From NCBI RefSeq assembly GCF_004402595.1, contig NZ_SOFY01000084.1:1-64000 (forward strand): a stretch of 64,000 bases of DNA. The letters are read 5' to 3'. Origin of the DNA: Cryobacterium shii (GTDB taxonomy: Bacteria > Actinomycetota > Actinomycetes > Actinomycetales > Microbacteriaceae). A program made the position numbers and the translations under genes. Shown here one piece after another: positions 1 through 9,380 of this stretch. Within the stretch, counting starts at the first letter, position 1, and each line of letters opens with the position of its first letter. Below the pieces are notes generated by a model, which saw only the letters and a program-made list of their open reading frames with translations, had not been told where the DNA came from and did not search any database.

Positions 1-195
1 CGGTGGACGGTGAAACACCTGGAGGCCGGCACCCTGAGGTGGACCTCGCCGAGCGGGCGCGCATTCGTGACCGAGCCGGCCACGTTCATCCGTGCGGTGA
101 AACCCGAAGCGCCGCCGCCGGAGCCCGACCCAGGGTTGCCTACCGCCGCTGAAATCGCAGATCCTGCGATGAAAACTCCCCCCGTGTTAGGGTAG
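1..195 (+). CDS. C-terminal end of a DUF222/HNH endonuclease-type protein (partial)
   Basis: The reading frame is open from base 1 and stops at 193-195, so only the last 64 residues are present. The string RWTVKHLEAGTLRWTSPSGR matches the tail of actinobacterial DUF222/HNH proteins, where the HNH zinc-finger region is followed by W-x-V-x-x-L-x-x-G-x-L-x-W-T-S-P-x-G-R. The catalytic HNH residues lie outside the window. Such genes occur in many copies in Microbacteriaceae and their role is unsettled. The assignment rests on recognition of the tail motif only. Confidence 0.68.
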   Translation, partial: RWTVKHLEAGTLRWTSPSGRAFVTEPATFIRAVKPEAPPPEPDPGLPTAAEIADPAMKTPPVLG

Positions 196-416
196 TAGCT
201 GGTCTTACGACCCTTCACCAGGACGCGAACACGCAGCCACGACCCCATTGGGACGGCCATTTCGTATGGTGAGGCCCTGACGGATGCGGTCCCATGATCG
301 CTCCAGCCCACGCCCGAAACGGCGTCGAGGCCGGTCACGGCCTACCCGTCCGACACAGCGCGCACCCGACACGTCGGCCGTCAAGACGGCCGCGCCCGGC
401 GTGCCGGGGAGAATCC

Positions 417-1703
417 GTGACCGAAACCATTGCCGTGAAGGCAGATCGACTGTACAAAGCGTTCGGGCGTCGCCCGCACGAGGTAGTCAAGAAAATGAAA
501 GCGGGATCGAGCCGCGACGAGGTGTCCTCGCTGGGCACCGCCGCCGTGATCGACGCCTCCTTCGAGGTGCACCGTGGCGAGATATTCGTGGTGATGGGGC
601 TGTCCGGCTCGGGCAAGTCCACCCTGATCCGCATGCTCAACGGTCTACTGGATGCCACCTCCGGCACCGTGACCGTGGCGGGTCAGCCGATCACCGGCAT
701 CCCGGCCGCCCAGCTGCGGGACGTGCGTCGCAAGAACATCTCCATGGTCTTCCAGCACTTCGCCCTGCTGCCGCACCGCTCGGTCATCGACAATGTGGCC
801 TACGGACTCGAGGTGCAGGGTATGGGGCGCGAGGAACGCCTGGCCAAGGCCCGCACCATCATCCGTCTCGTGGGGCTCGACGGCTGGGCCGACAGCCTGC
901 CGTCTGAACTCTCCGGTGGGATGCAGCAGCGCGTCGGCCTCGGCCGCGCACTCGCCGCCGACACCGATGTGCTGCTGATGGACGAGGCCTTCTCGGCTCT
1001 CGACCCGCTGATCCGCCGCGAGATGCAGGAACAGCTGATCGAGCTGCAGGCCGAGCTCGGCAAGACCATCATCTTCATCACGCACGACCTCAACGAGGCC
1101 ATGTTCCTGGGTGACCGCATCGCGGTCATGCGCGACGGGCGGATCGTTCAGATCGGCACGCCGGAAGAGATCCTCACCGACCCGGCCAACGATTACGTCG
1201 CCCAGTTCGTGCAGGACGTCGACCGTGCCCGGGTGCTGACCGCTGCCAGTGTGATGGAGCCGGTGCGCGCCGTCGTCACGACCACCGGTGGTCCGCGTGC
1301 CGCCCTCCGCATCATGCGCGACTTCCAGACTTCCGCCGCGTTCGTGCTCAACCGCGACGGCAGCTTCGCCGGGGTCGTTCGCGACCGCGACGTGCTCAAA
1401 CTCGTCAAGGCCGGGGACGCCGACCTGCGCTCGATCATCCTGGGCGACGCCGTCTCGGTCAGCCCGGATGCCCCGCTCGTCGAGCTGGTCGAACCCTCGG
1501 TTGAGAGCGACCTGGCCATTGCCGTCGTCGACGAGAAGAAGCGCCTGCTCGGCGTCATCCCCCGGGTGACCCTGCTGGCCGCGCTCGGCAACGTGAGCAC
1601 GAACACCGGTGACCTGCCCGTGATCGAGCCGGCGGCGACCATCTCCGTCAGCATGATCACCGAAACCCTGCGCGAAACCGCGCTGGAAGGAGCCGCACTG
1701 TGA
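417..1703 (+). CDS. proV: Glycine betaine/proline ABC transporter ATP-binding protein
   Basis: This is the ATPase of an osmoprotectant importer, expected to form a complex with the permease and lipoprotein encoded next. The 428-residue protein has a ProV-type N-terminus (LYKAFGRRPHEVVKKMKAG), Walker A GLSGSGKST at about 61-69, an ABC signature LSGGMQQR, Walker B LLMDEAFSALDP, an H-loop FITHDL, and a C-terminal pair of CBS domains (about 280-400), the ionic-strength sensor of OpuA/ProV proteins. I chose the GTG at 417 because GGGGAGA lies just upstream; the frame is open to 294, but that part does not look like ProV. The 3' end overlaps proW by 4 bp (GTGA), so translation is probably coupled. 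Confidence 0.93.
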   Translation: MTETIAVKADRLYKAFGRRPHEVVKKMKAGSSRDEVSSLGTAAVIDASFEVHRGEIFVVMGLSGSGKSTLIRMLNGLLDATSGTVTVAGQPITGIPAAQLRDVRRKNISMVFQHFALLPHRSVIDNVAYGLEVQGMGREERLAKARTIIRLVGLDGWADSLPSELSGGMQQRVGLGRALAADTDVLLMDEAFSALDPLIRREMQEQLIELQAELGKTIIFITHDLNEAMFLGDRIAVMRDGRIVQIGTPEEILTDPANDYVAQFVQDVDRARVLTAASVMEPVRAVVTTTGGPRAALRIMRDFQTSAAFVLNRDGSFAGVVRDRDVLKLVKAGDADLRSIILGDAVSVSPDAPLVELVEPSVESDLAIAVVDEKKRLLGVIPRVTLLAALGNVSTNTGDLPVIEPAATISVSMITETLRETALEGAAL

Positions 1704-2587
1704 ACGACTTCCGCCTTCCCCTCGGCACCATCGTCGAGGGCTTCATCGACTGGATCACCGACACGTTCGGTTTCTTCTTCGACTTCATCCGGGCCGCCTT
1801 CGACGGTGCGTATGAGCTGGTCGACTTCCTGCTGGTGACGCCGCCCTTCTGGGTGATCATCGTGCTCGCGGCGGGACTGGCCCTGGCCACCCGCGGCTGG
1901 AAATTCATGGTCGGAACAATCCTCGGCCTCACGGTGATCGTCGGCGTCGACCAGTGGGAAAACGCGATGGACACCCTCGCGCTGGTGCTCGTCGCCAGTG
2001 TGCTGGCGATCGCTTTCAGCCTGCCGCTGGGAATTCTGGCGGCCAAATCGACGGTGGCGTCCAACATCATCCGCCCGATTCTGGACTTCATGCAGACCAT
2101 GCCGGCCTTCGTGTACCTGATTCCCGCGCTGATCCTGTTCCGCGTCGGCGTCGTTCCCGGCATCGTGGCCACCATCATCTTCGCGATGGCTCCGGGAGTG
2201 CGCCTGACCGAACTGGGTATCCGCGGGGTGGACCGGGAAGTCGTCGAAGCCGGCCAGGCCTTCGGCGCCTCGCCGTGGCGGATACTCCGCCAGATCCAGC
2301 TGCCGCTGGCCATGCCGACCATCATGGCCGGTATCAACCAGGTCATCATGCTCTCCCTGTCGATGGTCGTCATCGCAGGAATGGTCGGTGCCGGTGGGCT
2401 CGGAGCGGATGTCGTCGCCAGCCTGAACCGCATCGATGTCGCACTCGGCTTCGAGGCCGGCCTGGCCGTGGTGATCCTCGCGATCTTCCTCGACCGACTG
2501 ACCGCGGCCCTCGGCACCGGCGACACCCCCCTCGGCCGCATCCTCGCGGCCCGCAAGCGTCGCAGCCAGCAAGCTCTGGCTGCCTGA
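1700..2587 (+). CDS. proW: Glycine betaine/proline ABC transporter permease
   Basis: The 295-residue membrane protein has a hydrophobic core typical of the binding-protein-dependent permease fold. The EAA-type loop is visible as EAGQAFGASPWRILRQIQLP, which contacts the ATPase. An acidic, aromatic N-terminal region (TDTFGFFFDFIRAAFDGAYELVDF) precedes the first strong membrane span, as in ProW. The start GTG overlaps the proV stop. It lies between the ATPase and the substrate-binding lipoprotein in one operon, so osmoprotectant uptake is the obvious role; exact substrate preference cannot be read from the sequence. Confidence 0.93.
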   Translation: MNDFRLPLGTIVEGFIDWITDTFGFFFDFIRAAFDGAYELVDFLLVTPPFWVIIVLAAGLALATRGWKFMVGTILGLTVIVGVDQWENAMDTLALVLVASVLAIAFSLPLGILAAKSTVASNIIRPILDFMQTMPAFVYLIPALILFRVGVVPGIVATIIFAMAPGVRLTELGIRGVDREVVEAGQAFGASPWRILRQIQLPLAMPTIMAGINQVIMLSLSMVVIAGMVGAGGLGADVVASLNRIDVALGFEAGLAVVILAIFLDRLTAALGTGDTPLGRILAARKRRSQQALAA

Positions 2588-2639
2588 CCTGCTCACTGTT
2601 GCACCCCGGTCACCGTCAGGTGACCCGAAAGGAAACACC

Positions 2640-3536
2640 ATGAAGAAACGATCACTGTCCCTCCTCGCCATCGGAGCCGTCGGGCTTCTCGCCCTGTCCG
2701 GCTGCGCGGCCTCCGAAGCGGAGACCGTCGGAAACGGCAATAAGGACAAGAAAGACATCACCATCGCCGTGTTCAACGGCTGGGACGAAGGCGTCGCGGT
2801 GTCCGAACTCTGGAAGGCCATCCTCGACGAGAAGGGCTACAACGCCGAGCTGGAATACGCTGACGTCGCCCCCGTCTACTCCGGTCTCTCCACCGGCGAC
2901 TACGACCTGAACATGGATGTCTGGATGCCCAAGACCCACGCGTCCTACGTCAAGGAATACGGCGACGACATCGTCGATCTGGGGGCCTGGAACAAGGAAT
3001 CACGGCTGACCATCGCCGTGAACGAGGACGCCCCGATCGACTCCCTCGACGAGCTGGCCAAGAACGCCGACAAGTTCGGCAATCGCATCGTCGGGATCGA
3101 GCCCGGAGCCGGCCTGACCAAGGCGACCACCGAGAAGGTCATCCCGACCTACGGCCTCGAGGACATGGAATACCTGACCTCGTCGACCGCCGCCATGCTC
3201 ACCGAACTCACCGCGGCCACCAAAGCCGGCGAGAACATCGCCGTGACCCTCTGGGAGCCGCACTGGGCGTACGGTTCGCTGCCGATCAAGACCCTCGACG
3301 ACCCCAAGGGCGCGCTGAAGGGCAAGGAGAGTCTGCACTCCTACGCCAAGGCCGACTTCGCCGACGACTTCCCGCGGGCCACCACCTGGATCAAGGGCTT
3401 CGACATGGACCTCGACAAGCTGTACTCGCTCGAAAAGGCCATGTTCGTCGACTACGACGGCAAGGACTACGAGCCGATCGTGGCGAAGTGGATCTCCGAA
3501 AACCAGGATTACGTGGACTTGCTCACCAGCAAGTAG
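2640..3536 (+). CDS. proX: Glycine betaine-binding lipoprotein
   Basis: This is the substrate-binding component of the ProVWX importer. The 298-residue protein starts with a lipoprotein signal (MKKRSLSLLAIGAVGLLALSGC, lipobox Cys at 22), so it should be tethered to the outer face of the membrane. The body is an OpuAC-type domain: NGWDEGVAVSELWKAIL, then YDLNMDVWMPKTH, and a conserved tryptophan-rich part (LWEPHW) that in the family forms the aromatic cage for quaternary amines. GAAAGGAAACACC provides a good ribosome-binding site 52 bp after proW. A strong terminator follows 14 bp after the stop. Confidence 0.93.
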   Translation: MKKRSLSLLAIGAVGLLALSGCAASEAETVGNGNKDKKDITIAVFNGWDEGVAVSELWKAILDEKGYNAELEYADVAPVYSGLSTGDYDLNMDVWMPKTHASYVKEYGDDIVDLGAWNKESRLTIAVNEDAPIDSLDELAKNADKFGNRIVGIEPGAGLTKATTEKVIPTYGLEDMEYLTSSTAAMLTELTAATKAGENIAVTLWEPHWAYGSLPIKTLDDPKGALKGKESLHSYAKADFADDFPRATTWIKGFDMDLDKLYSLEKAMFVDYDGKDYEPIVAKWISENQDYVDLLTSK

Positions 3537-3549
3537 CGCAACCCCACAA

Positions 3550-3577
3550 GGCCCGGATCCCCTCGATCCGGGCCTTT
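3550..3577 (+). terminator. Rho-independent terminator of proVWX
   Basis: A perfect GGCCCGGATC/GATCCGGGCC-type stem with a short CCTC loop is followed by TTTTT. It sits directly after proX and before the convergent flavodoxin gene. Confidence 0.9.
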
Positions 3578-3585
3578 TTCGCGCA

Positions 3586-4044
3586 CTATCGGTGGATGGC
3601 GGACACGATCGACCCCGCCCACGCGACCGCTTTCTCGAGCTCGCCCGCCGCCAGGGGACCGTGCGTGCCCTCCACGACGAACCCCACGGGCCTGGCCACG
3701 ATATGGGCGCCCGCCCGCTCGAGGGCGTGCGCCATCTTGCCGGCGGCGTCTCCGTGGATGAACAGCCTGAGCCGCGTGTCGAACGCCGCGGCCCGCACCC
3801 CTCGCAGGGTTCCGTGGCTGAACTGGGCGAGGAACGTCTGCATCCGCGGCGAGGGACGCCAGCCGTTGACCGGGCCGCCCACGACGAGGAGTTCGACGCC
3901 GGTGAGACTGTCGAGTCCCAGACCGGCAACGGGAACGGCTCGGGTGTCCTCGCCGAGCTCTGCGGCAATCGCCTCGGCGATCACCTGGGTGTTGCCGAAG
4001 TTCGAGTCGTAGACGACGAGCGTGCTCATGTTTCCTGTGCCCAT
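3586..4044 (-). CDS. Flavodoxin domain protein
   Basis: The 152-residue protein has a flavodoxin-like fold: an N-terminal phosphate-binding segment LVVYDSNFGNTQVIAEAIA in the place of the usual T-x-T/S-G-N-T loop, a middle strand ELLVVGGPVNGWRPSP, and an FDTRL strand before a C-terminal helix. It probably binds FMN and acts in the cytoplasm, but its electron partner is unknown. The frame is open to 4197, but ATG at 4044 has GGAGGA 5 bp upstream; a second ATG (MSTLVV) at 4029 lacks a good ribosome-binding site. It is convergent with proX and stands alone. Confidence 0.82.
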   Translation of the reverse strand: MGTGNMSTLVVYDSNFGNTQVIAEAIAAELGEDTRAVPVAGLGLDSLTGVELLVVGGPVNGWRPSPRMQTFLAQFSHGTLRGVRAAAFDTRLRLFIHGDAAGKMAHALERAGAHIVARPVGFVVEGTHGPLAAGELEKAVAWAGSIVSAIHR

Positions 4045-4144
4045 GGTGTCCTCCACTATCGGGTCCGGGGAGGTTCTGCCCTGATCAGTCTGCCCCCGGC
4101 CATGCGGACCGGCAAGGGATGCGGCGCCTCGGCCGGGGAGCGGT

Positions 4145-4738
4145 TCAGTCGTCGAGGCCGCGGGCCACCAGGGCCTCGCCGATCGCGTCCGCCGCATACA
4201 GGGAGCGCACCACGACCGGCACAGCGAGGGCCAGCAGAGATCCCTGGGTTCCCCGGGCCCGGCGGGCCTCGATCACCTCGGTCACGATCTCGGCGACGAG
4301 GGGGATGCAGCGCAGGGTGAGGGCCACGAGCAGTCCGACCCGGTCGGCGTCGATCCAGCGGCGCAACGGCCGCAGCATCCGTTGGAACCCCTCGAGCACG
4401 GCCGTGACCGTGGTGGTCAGGGTGAACAGTGCGGCCAGCGCCACCGCGATCAGCAGGCGCCCGGCCATCAGGCCGGCGACGGTCCAGCCCGCGAACAGAG
4501 CCTGCACGGGCACGGCGATCAGCAGGACCCAGAGGATCGGCCCGATCTGCTGCCAGGCCGGTGCCAGGGGCACGCGCGCCACGAGGTAGAGCCCGAACAC
4601 GACCGCGAGGGCGGCGCCGAGTTGCCACGGCTCCCCGAGCAGCCCCACGATCATCACCCCGGCGGAGAGCAGCGCCAGCTTGAGCAGCATCGGTGCACGG
4701 TGGATGAGCGAGTGCCCGGGGTGGTACAGCCCGATCAT
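4145..4738 (-). CDS. bioN: ECF transporter transmembrane (T) component, biotin-type
   Basis: The 197-residue membrane protein belongs to the CbiQ/EcfT family. It begins GLYHPGHSLIHRAP, as is typical for BioN, and has two Ala-Arg-Gly-type coupling motifs (EARRARG and ALVARG) near the C-terminus, which transmit ATPase movements. It overlaps the ATPase gene by 4 bp and is last in the operon bioY-bioM-bioN. Family knowledge says the three form a BioMNY complex for high-affinity biotin uptake. Confidence 0.88.
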   Translation of the reverse strand: MIGLYHPGHSLIHRAPMLLKLALLSAGVMIVGLLGEPWQLGAALAVVFGLYLVARVPLAPAWQQIGPILWVLLIAVPVQALFAGWTVAGLMAGRLLIAVALAALFTLTTTVTAVLEGFQRMLRPLRRWIDADRVGLLVALTLRCIPLVAEIVTEVIEARRARGTQGSLLALAVPVVVRSLYAADAIGEALVARGLDD

Positions 4739-5415
4739 GCCAGCAGTGCCCGATACGACCCGAGGGCGGCCTCCGGCGTGCCGTCGGCGACGACCCGGCC
4801 GTCCTCGATCACCACCACACGGTCGAAGGCGGCCAGCAACTCGAGCTGGTGGGTCACCACGATGACCTGCTGGCTCATCCCGAGCAGGAGCTCGGTGATC
4901 CGGCGGGCGTTCCGCGCGTCGAGCAGGGTGGTCGGTTCGTCCGCCACCACGATCTGCGGTTCAGCGACGAGCACGGCGGCCAGGGCGAGCAGCTGTTTCT
5001 GACCGCCGGACAGTCGGTGCGCCGGGTGGTCGGCATGCTGGCTGAGGCCGAACCGATCCAGCGCGGCCGTCGTTCGGGCGGCTACCTCATCCCGGGTCAG
5101 CCCGCGCCGCCGCAGGGTGAACGCGACGTCCTCCGCGACGGTGGGCATGACGATCTGGTTGTCCGGGTTCGTGAAAATGAACCCCACCTTGCGCCGCACC
5201 TCTTTGGCGTTGCGGGCCACGTTCAGCCCGTCGACCGTGACCGTTCCGCTGTCGGGGGTGATCAACCCGTTGATCAGCCGCACCAGCGTGGACTTGCCGG
5301 AGCCATTGGCGCCGACGATCCCAACCCTCCGCTCGGTGAGATTCAGACGGATGTCGCGTAGCACCATCCGTTCGCCGAACGCATGCGAGACCCCGTCGAA
5401 GCTGATCGAGCTCAT
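4735..5415 (-). CDS. bioM: ECF transporter ATPase, biotin-type
   Basis: The 226-residue ABC ATPase has Walker A GANGSGKST at about 35-43, a Q-loop region (NPDNQIVMPTVAEDVAF) typical of ECF ATPases, signature LSGGQKQ, and Walker B IVVADEPTTLLD. It overlaps bioY and bioN by 4 bp each, which indicates translational coupling. Its length matches single-ATPase BioM proteins. It should energise biotin import by the S component BioY together with BioN. Confidence 0.9.
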   Translation of the reverse strand: MSSISFDGVSHAFGERMVLRDIRLNLTERRVGIVGANGSGKSTLVRLINGLITPDSGTVTVDGLNVARNAKEVRRKVGFIFTNPDNQIVMPTVAEDVAFTLRRRGLTRDEVAARTTAALDRFGLSQHADHPAHRLSGGQKQLLALAAVLVAEPQIVVADEPTTLLDARNARRITELLLGMSQQVIVVTHQLELLAAFDRVVVIEDGRVVADGTPEAALGSYRALLA

Positions 5416-6041
5416 CGGCGACCGGCGAAGACCTTCGACGTGCGGGCTGACCGGCGACGCACCGGGATCAGCCCGGGGTAGGCCTTGTGCACCTGGCGTG
5501 CGACCAGCACGGTGACGACAGCCTTGAGCACGTCACCCGGCAGGAATTTCACGCTGTCGACCGCCGCAACCCAGACCGGCAGGCCCAGGTTCAGCGCGGT
5601 GACCGGTACGCCGACGAGGTAGACCACGACGATGCCGCCCAGCACGGTCGCACCCAGCGCGGCCCAGAACGGGTAGCGGGGGAGCAGCCTCCCGGTCAGG
5701 TAGCCGATGACCACCACGCCCAGCAGCCAGCCGTAGAGGTAACCGGCCGCCGGGCTCGTGGTGAACCAGACCAGCCCGCCGCGGCCGCCCGACAACAGGG
5801 GCAGGCCCGCCGCGGCCAGCACAAGGAGCAGCGCCACGGCGAAGAAGCCCTTCCGGGCGCCGAGCACGGCGCCCGCCAGCATCACCCCCAGGGTCTGGAA
5901 GGTGATCGGCACGGCCACCGCACCGATGGTCAGGGCGCCCGGCAGCCCCAGGGCAGCGATCAGGGCGGCGAAGATGGCAATCTGCGCGAGATCACGGACG
6001 GTGAGTGTGCGGGTGCGGGTGCGTGCGGTCATGCTCTTCAA
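5412..6041 (-). CDS. bioY: Biotin ECF transporter S component
   Basis: The 209-residue BioY-family protein has about six membrane spans. Recognisable pieces are the N-terminal IAIFAALIAALGLPG, the central loop VPITFQTLGVMLAGAVLGARKGF and the C-terminal FLPGDVLKAVV. It binds biotin and docks to BioMN. The start is a TTG at 6041: GGAGGA lies 7 bp upstream of it, while the alternative ATG at 6032 is 16 bp away. It is first in the operon. No biotin-repressor palindrome was recognised upstream. Confidence 0.9.
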   Translation of the reverse strand: MKSMTARTRTRTLTVRDLAQIAIFAALIAALGLPGALTIGAVAVPITFQTLGVMLAGAVLGARKGFFAVALLLVLAAAGLPLLSGGRGGLVWFTTSPAAGYLYGWLLGVVVIGYLTGRLLPRYPFWAALGATVLGGIVVVYLVGVPVTALNLGLPVWVAAVDSVKFLPGDVLKAVVTVLVARQVHKAYPGLIPVRRRSARTSKVFAGRR

Positions 6042-6099
6042 TCTAGAATCCTCCGGCGGCCCCGTTCCGACGAAGACCTACAAAGAATATGACCGAACT

Positions 6100-7928
6100 C
6101 TATAATCCTGGGCCGGCGGCGGATGTTCCGACCGGCACGGAGCCGGCGACGATCGCGTCAGCCGCCAGCGCCAGCGCCAGGTGGGACAGCGCCTGCGGCG
6201 TGTTGCCCGCCTGGTGACCGTAGCGAACGTCGTACTCCTCGGAGAGCAGGCCGACGTCGTTGGAGAGTGCTACCAGACGCTCCATCAGGGCCGTCGCGTC
6301 GGAGCCCCTGCCGGACGCGGCATACTGTTCGACCAGCCAGAACGAGCACGCCAGGAATGGTTGCTCGCCCGCGGGGAGACCGGCCACGGTCGTGTCGGTG
6401 CGGTAGCGCAGCACCAGGCCGCCGCTGAGAAGGTCGGCCTCGATCGCGGCCACCGTGCCGAGCATCCGTGGATCGTCCGGCGCGCAGAAGCCGACCTGGG
6501 GGAGTACGAGCAGGGATGCGTCCACATCGCTACCGCCGAAGTACTGGGTGAAGATGTTGCGCTCCGCGTCGAATCCGTGCCGCTCGATGTCCAGCCGCAC
6601 CTTCTCGCGCAATTCGGCCCAGCGCTCGACCGGCCCGTCGAGTCCGAACTCGCTCACGCCGCGCACCATCCGGTCGAAGGCCGCCCAGACCATCACGCGG
6701 GAGTGGGCGAATTCGCGGGCCGGTCCGCGCACCTCCCAGATGCCCTGGTCCGGGCGAGACCAGTTGTGCTCGAGGTAGTCGATCAGGGCCCGCTGCAGCG
6801 GCCAGGAGAACTCCGTTTCAGTGATCCCCGCCTCGCGGGCAGCGTGCAGCGCAACCAGCACCTCGCCGATGACGTCGGCCTGGAACTGGTTGACGGCGCC
6901 GTTGCCCACCCGCACCGGTCCGGCGCCGCGGTATCCCGGCAGGCTGGTCAGCTCGCGTTCGGGGAGGTAGCGTTCGCCCGAGAGCCCGTACATGATCTGC
7001 ACATCCTCCGGGTCGCCGGCAACCGCCGGCAACCGCCAGCAACCGCCCGCAACAGCCAGGCCCGCCAGCCCTGGGCCTCCACCTCGTATCCGTGGGACAG
7101 CAGCACGGACCGGGTGAGGGCGGCATCCCGGAGCCAGACGTACCGGTAATCCCAGTTGCGGTGCCCGCCCCGGGACTCGGGAAGGGACGTGGTCGCGGCA
7201 GCCACGATTCCCCCGGTGGTCTCGTGCGTGAGCGCACGCAGCACGAGCATCGATCGCACCACCTCGTCCCGGAAAGCGCCTTCGTGGGTGTACGAGCGCG
7301 CCCAGCCCTGCCACCACTCGGCCGTGCGGTGCAGGGAGTCGGTGACATCCAGGGCGTGTGGCGGCTCCTCGTGCGACGGGTACCAGGCCAGTTGCAGGTC
7401 GACGGTCTCGCCGGCCGCGACGGTCAATTGCGAGACGTGCCGGTGGTCCGCCGGAGTCAGGCCGGGACCCCGCAGGATCACGGCGTCCGGACCCGCCACG
7501 GCGATCAGGTCACGCTGGTCTCCGCGGCGGAGCTGGCGAACCCAGGGCATGGTCGTCGCACAGCCGAAGCGGATGCGTAACTCCTGGCCCATCCGCACCG
7601 ATCCGGAGATGCCCAGCACCCGGCGCACCAGGTCCGATCGCCGATCGCCGTGGGGCATGAAATCCAGGACCCCCACCTGCCCCGTCTCCGTCGTCCAGAC
7701 CTGGGACAGGATGAAGGTGCCGTCGACATAGGAGCGTGTGCAGGTGGCCGAATCGTCCACGGGCGCCAGGAGCCATCGTCCGTGGTCCTCGTCGCCGAGG
7801 AGGGCCCCGAACATCGAGGCCGAGTCGTAGCGGGGCAGGCAGAGCCAGTCAATGCTCCCGTCCCGGCCGACGAGGGCCGCGGTGTGGCAGTCGCTGATCA
7901 GGGCATAATCTTCGATGTTGAGCGCCAT
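6100..7928 (-). pseudogene. GH15 family glycosidase (glucoamylase/trehalase type), frameshifted by a repeat expansion
   Basis: Two frames together give one full GH15 protein. The N-terminal part (from ATG at 7928, MALNIEDYALISDCHTAALVG) runs to the helix WRAWLLRAVAG near 7050. The rest resumes in another frame at DPEDVQIMYGL and continues to the stop at 6100. The break lies in three near-identical copies of a 10-bp unit. Removing two copies (20 bp) restores WLLRAVAG-DPEDVQIMYGL, the usual family sequence. Both catalytic glutamates (in GIWEVRG and PAGEQPFLACSFW) are in the second, out-of-frame part, so the present allele should be inactive. It is divergent from zwf with 29 bp between the starts. 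Homologues cleave alpha-glucosidic bonds or trehalose. Confidence 0.88.
7015..7050. repeat. 10-bp tandem repeat inside the GH15 gene
   Basis: On the minus strand the units are GCGGTTGCTG, GCGGTTGCCG and GCGGTTGCCG, followed by a partial GCG. One copy, or four, would keep the GH15 reading frame open; the three present break it. The unit length is not a multiple of three, so each gain or loss switches frame. Confidence 0.88.
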
Positions 7929-7957
7929 GCAGACACCCTGCCAGCTAGGTTTGTCAG

Positions 7958-9334
7958 ATGACCGCGCACATCTCGACGTTTCTTCTCCTGGGTGCGGGCG
8001 GGGACCTGTCATCCCGCCTTCTCATGCCCGCCCTGGGTCAGCTCCTGACGAAGCAGCCCGAGCGCCGGCTGCAGCTGGTCGGAGCGGGGCGGGAAGAATT
8101 CACTCCGGCCGCCTGGCGGGCCGTCGTGAAGAAATCGTTCGCCACGGCCGGAGCCTCAGGGTCCGCCGTGGACAGGGTCATCGCCGAGACCACGTATCAC
8201 ACGGCGAATCCCGCGGATCCGGCGGACCTCGCCCGGGTGCTGGCGGAATGCGAGGGCGTGCCGGCCGTGTACCTGGCCGTGCCTCCCGCCGTCGCCGCCC
8301 TGGTGTGTGACGCGCTCGCCGAGGTCGGGCTGCCGGCGGGCGCCCAGATCGCCCTCGAGAAACCCTTTGGCGTCGATGAGGAGAGCGCCGTCGCCCTGAA
8401 CGCCCGGCTCGCCGGATTCGTGCCCGAGAACCAGATCCATCGCGTTGACCACTTTCTGGGGCGCTCCACCGTCTACAACCTGCTCGGGCTCCGATTCGCC
8501 AACCGGATCTTCGAACCGCTGTGGAGCAGCGAGCACATCGAGCGTGTGGACATCGTCTACGACGAGCAGCTCGGCCTGGAGGGCCGGGCGGGGTACTACG
8601 ACCGCGCCGGCGCCCTGGTCGACATGATCCAGAGTCACCTTCTGCAGGTGCTGGCCGTGCTGGCCATGGAGCCACCGTCCTCTCTGGGAGCGGCCGACCT
8701 CCGGGATGCGAAGGGAATCGTGCTGCGCGCCACCCGGCTGCGCAACGGCAACCCCGCACGCAATAGCCATCGCGCTCGCTACACCGCCGGTGTCGTCGAC
8801 GGGCACTCCGTGCCGTCGTACGTCGATGAGCACGGGGTGCGGGCGGAGAACAATACCGAGACTCTGGCCGAGGTCACTCTCGAGATCAACACCTGGCGCT
8901 GGGCGGGCGTCCCGTTCACCCTGCGATCAGGGAAGGCCCTCGCCGAGCGCCGCCGTGAAATCGTGATCACTTTCAAACCGGTGCCGTACCTGCCGACCGG
9001 GTTCGGCGCCCAGCCGGGCCCGACCGTCCTGCGGATCCTGCTGGTCCCGGACGAGATCTCGCTGGAACTGAACCTCAACGGCCCGGGGGACCCGCTCACC
9101 CTTGACCGGGTGCACCTCAACGCGGCATTCGGGCCGGGTCAACTGCTGGCGTACGGCGAGGTGCTCGAGGGAGTGCTCGGCGGGGATCCGACGCTCTCGG
9201 TGCGTGGGGACTCCGCGGAAGAGTGCTGGCGCATCGTGGCGCCGGTGCTTGCCGCCTGGCGCACGGATGCCGTACCCCTGGGGGACTATCCGGCGGGGAC
9301 CACGGGCCCGGCGGATTGGAAACCCGTCGGCTGA
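7958..9334 (+). CDS. zwf: Glucose-6-phosphate dehydrogenase
   Basis: This oxidises glucose-6-phosphate to 6-phosphogluconolactone with NADP(+), feeding the pentose phosphate pathway. The 458-residue protein has the nucleotide-binding start LLLGAGGDLSSRLLMPAL, the EKPFG motif and an active-site block NQIHRVDHFLGRSTVYNLLGLRFAN. The usual block is RIDHYLGK; here the Tyr is Phe and the Lys is Arg, which marks a divergent G6PD subfamily. It is also a little shorter than the usual 480-510 residues. It is monocistronic and divergent from the broken GH15 gene. Confidence 0.86.
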   Translation: MTAHISTFLLLGAGGDLSSRLLMPALGQLLTKQPERRLQLVGAGREEFTPAAWRAVVKKSFATAGASGSAVDRVIAETTYHTANPADPADLARVLAECEGVPAVYLAVPPAVAALVCDALAEVGLPAGAQIALEKPFGVDEESAVALNARLAGFVPENQIHRVDHFLGRSTVYNLLGLRFANRIFEPLWSSEHIERVDIVYDEQLGLEGRAGYYDRAGALVDMIQSHLLQVLAVLAMEPPSSLGAADLRDAKGIVLRATRLRNGNPARNSHRARYTAGVVDGHSVPSYVDEHGVRAENNTETLAEVTLEINTWRWAGVPFTLRSGKALAERRREIVITFKPVPYLPTGFGAQPGPTVLRILLVPDEISLELNLNGPGDPLTLDRVHLNAAFGPGQLLAYGEVLEGVLGGDPTLSVRGDSAEECWRIVAPVLAAWRTDAVPLGDYPAGTTGPADWKPVG

Positions 9335-9347
9335 CTGACCCAGGAGC

Positions 9348-9365
9348 CCAGACCGGTCGGTCTGG
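9348..9365. terminator. Possible bidirectional hairpin between convergent genes
   Basis: CCAGACCG-GT-CGGTCTGG is a perfect 8-bp stem in the 46 bp between zwf and the convergent gene at 9381. There is no T-tract, so it may only assist termination. Confidence 0.4.
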
Positions 9366-9380
9366 CTGCTCGCGCCGCTC

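Noticed and set aside
1193-2821. Long minus-strand open frame (542 codons) across proV-proW
   Set aside because: It is antisense to well-supported transporter genes, its translation is low-complexity His/Asp/Arg-rich, and such frames are expected in DNA with high third-position G+C.
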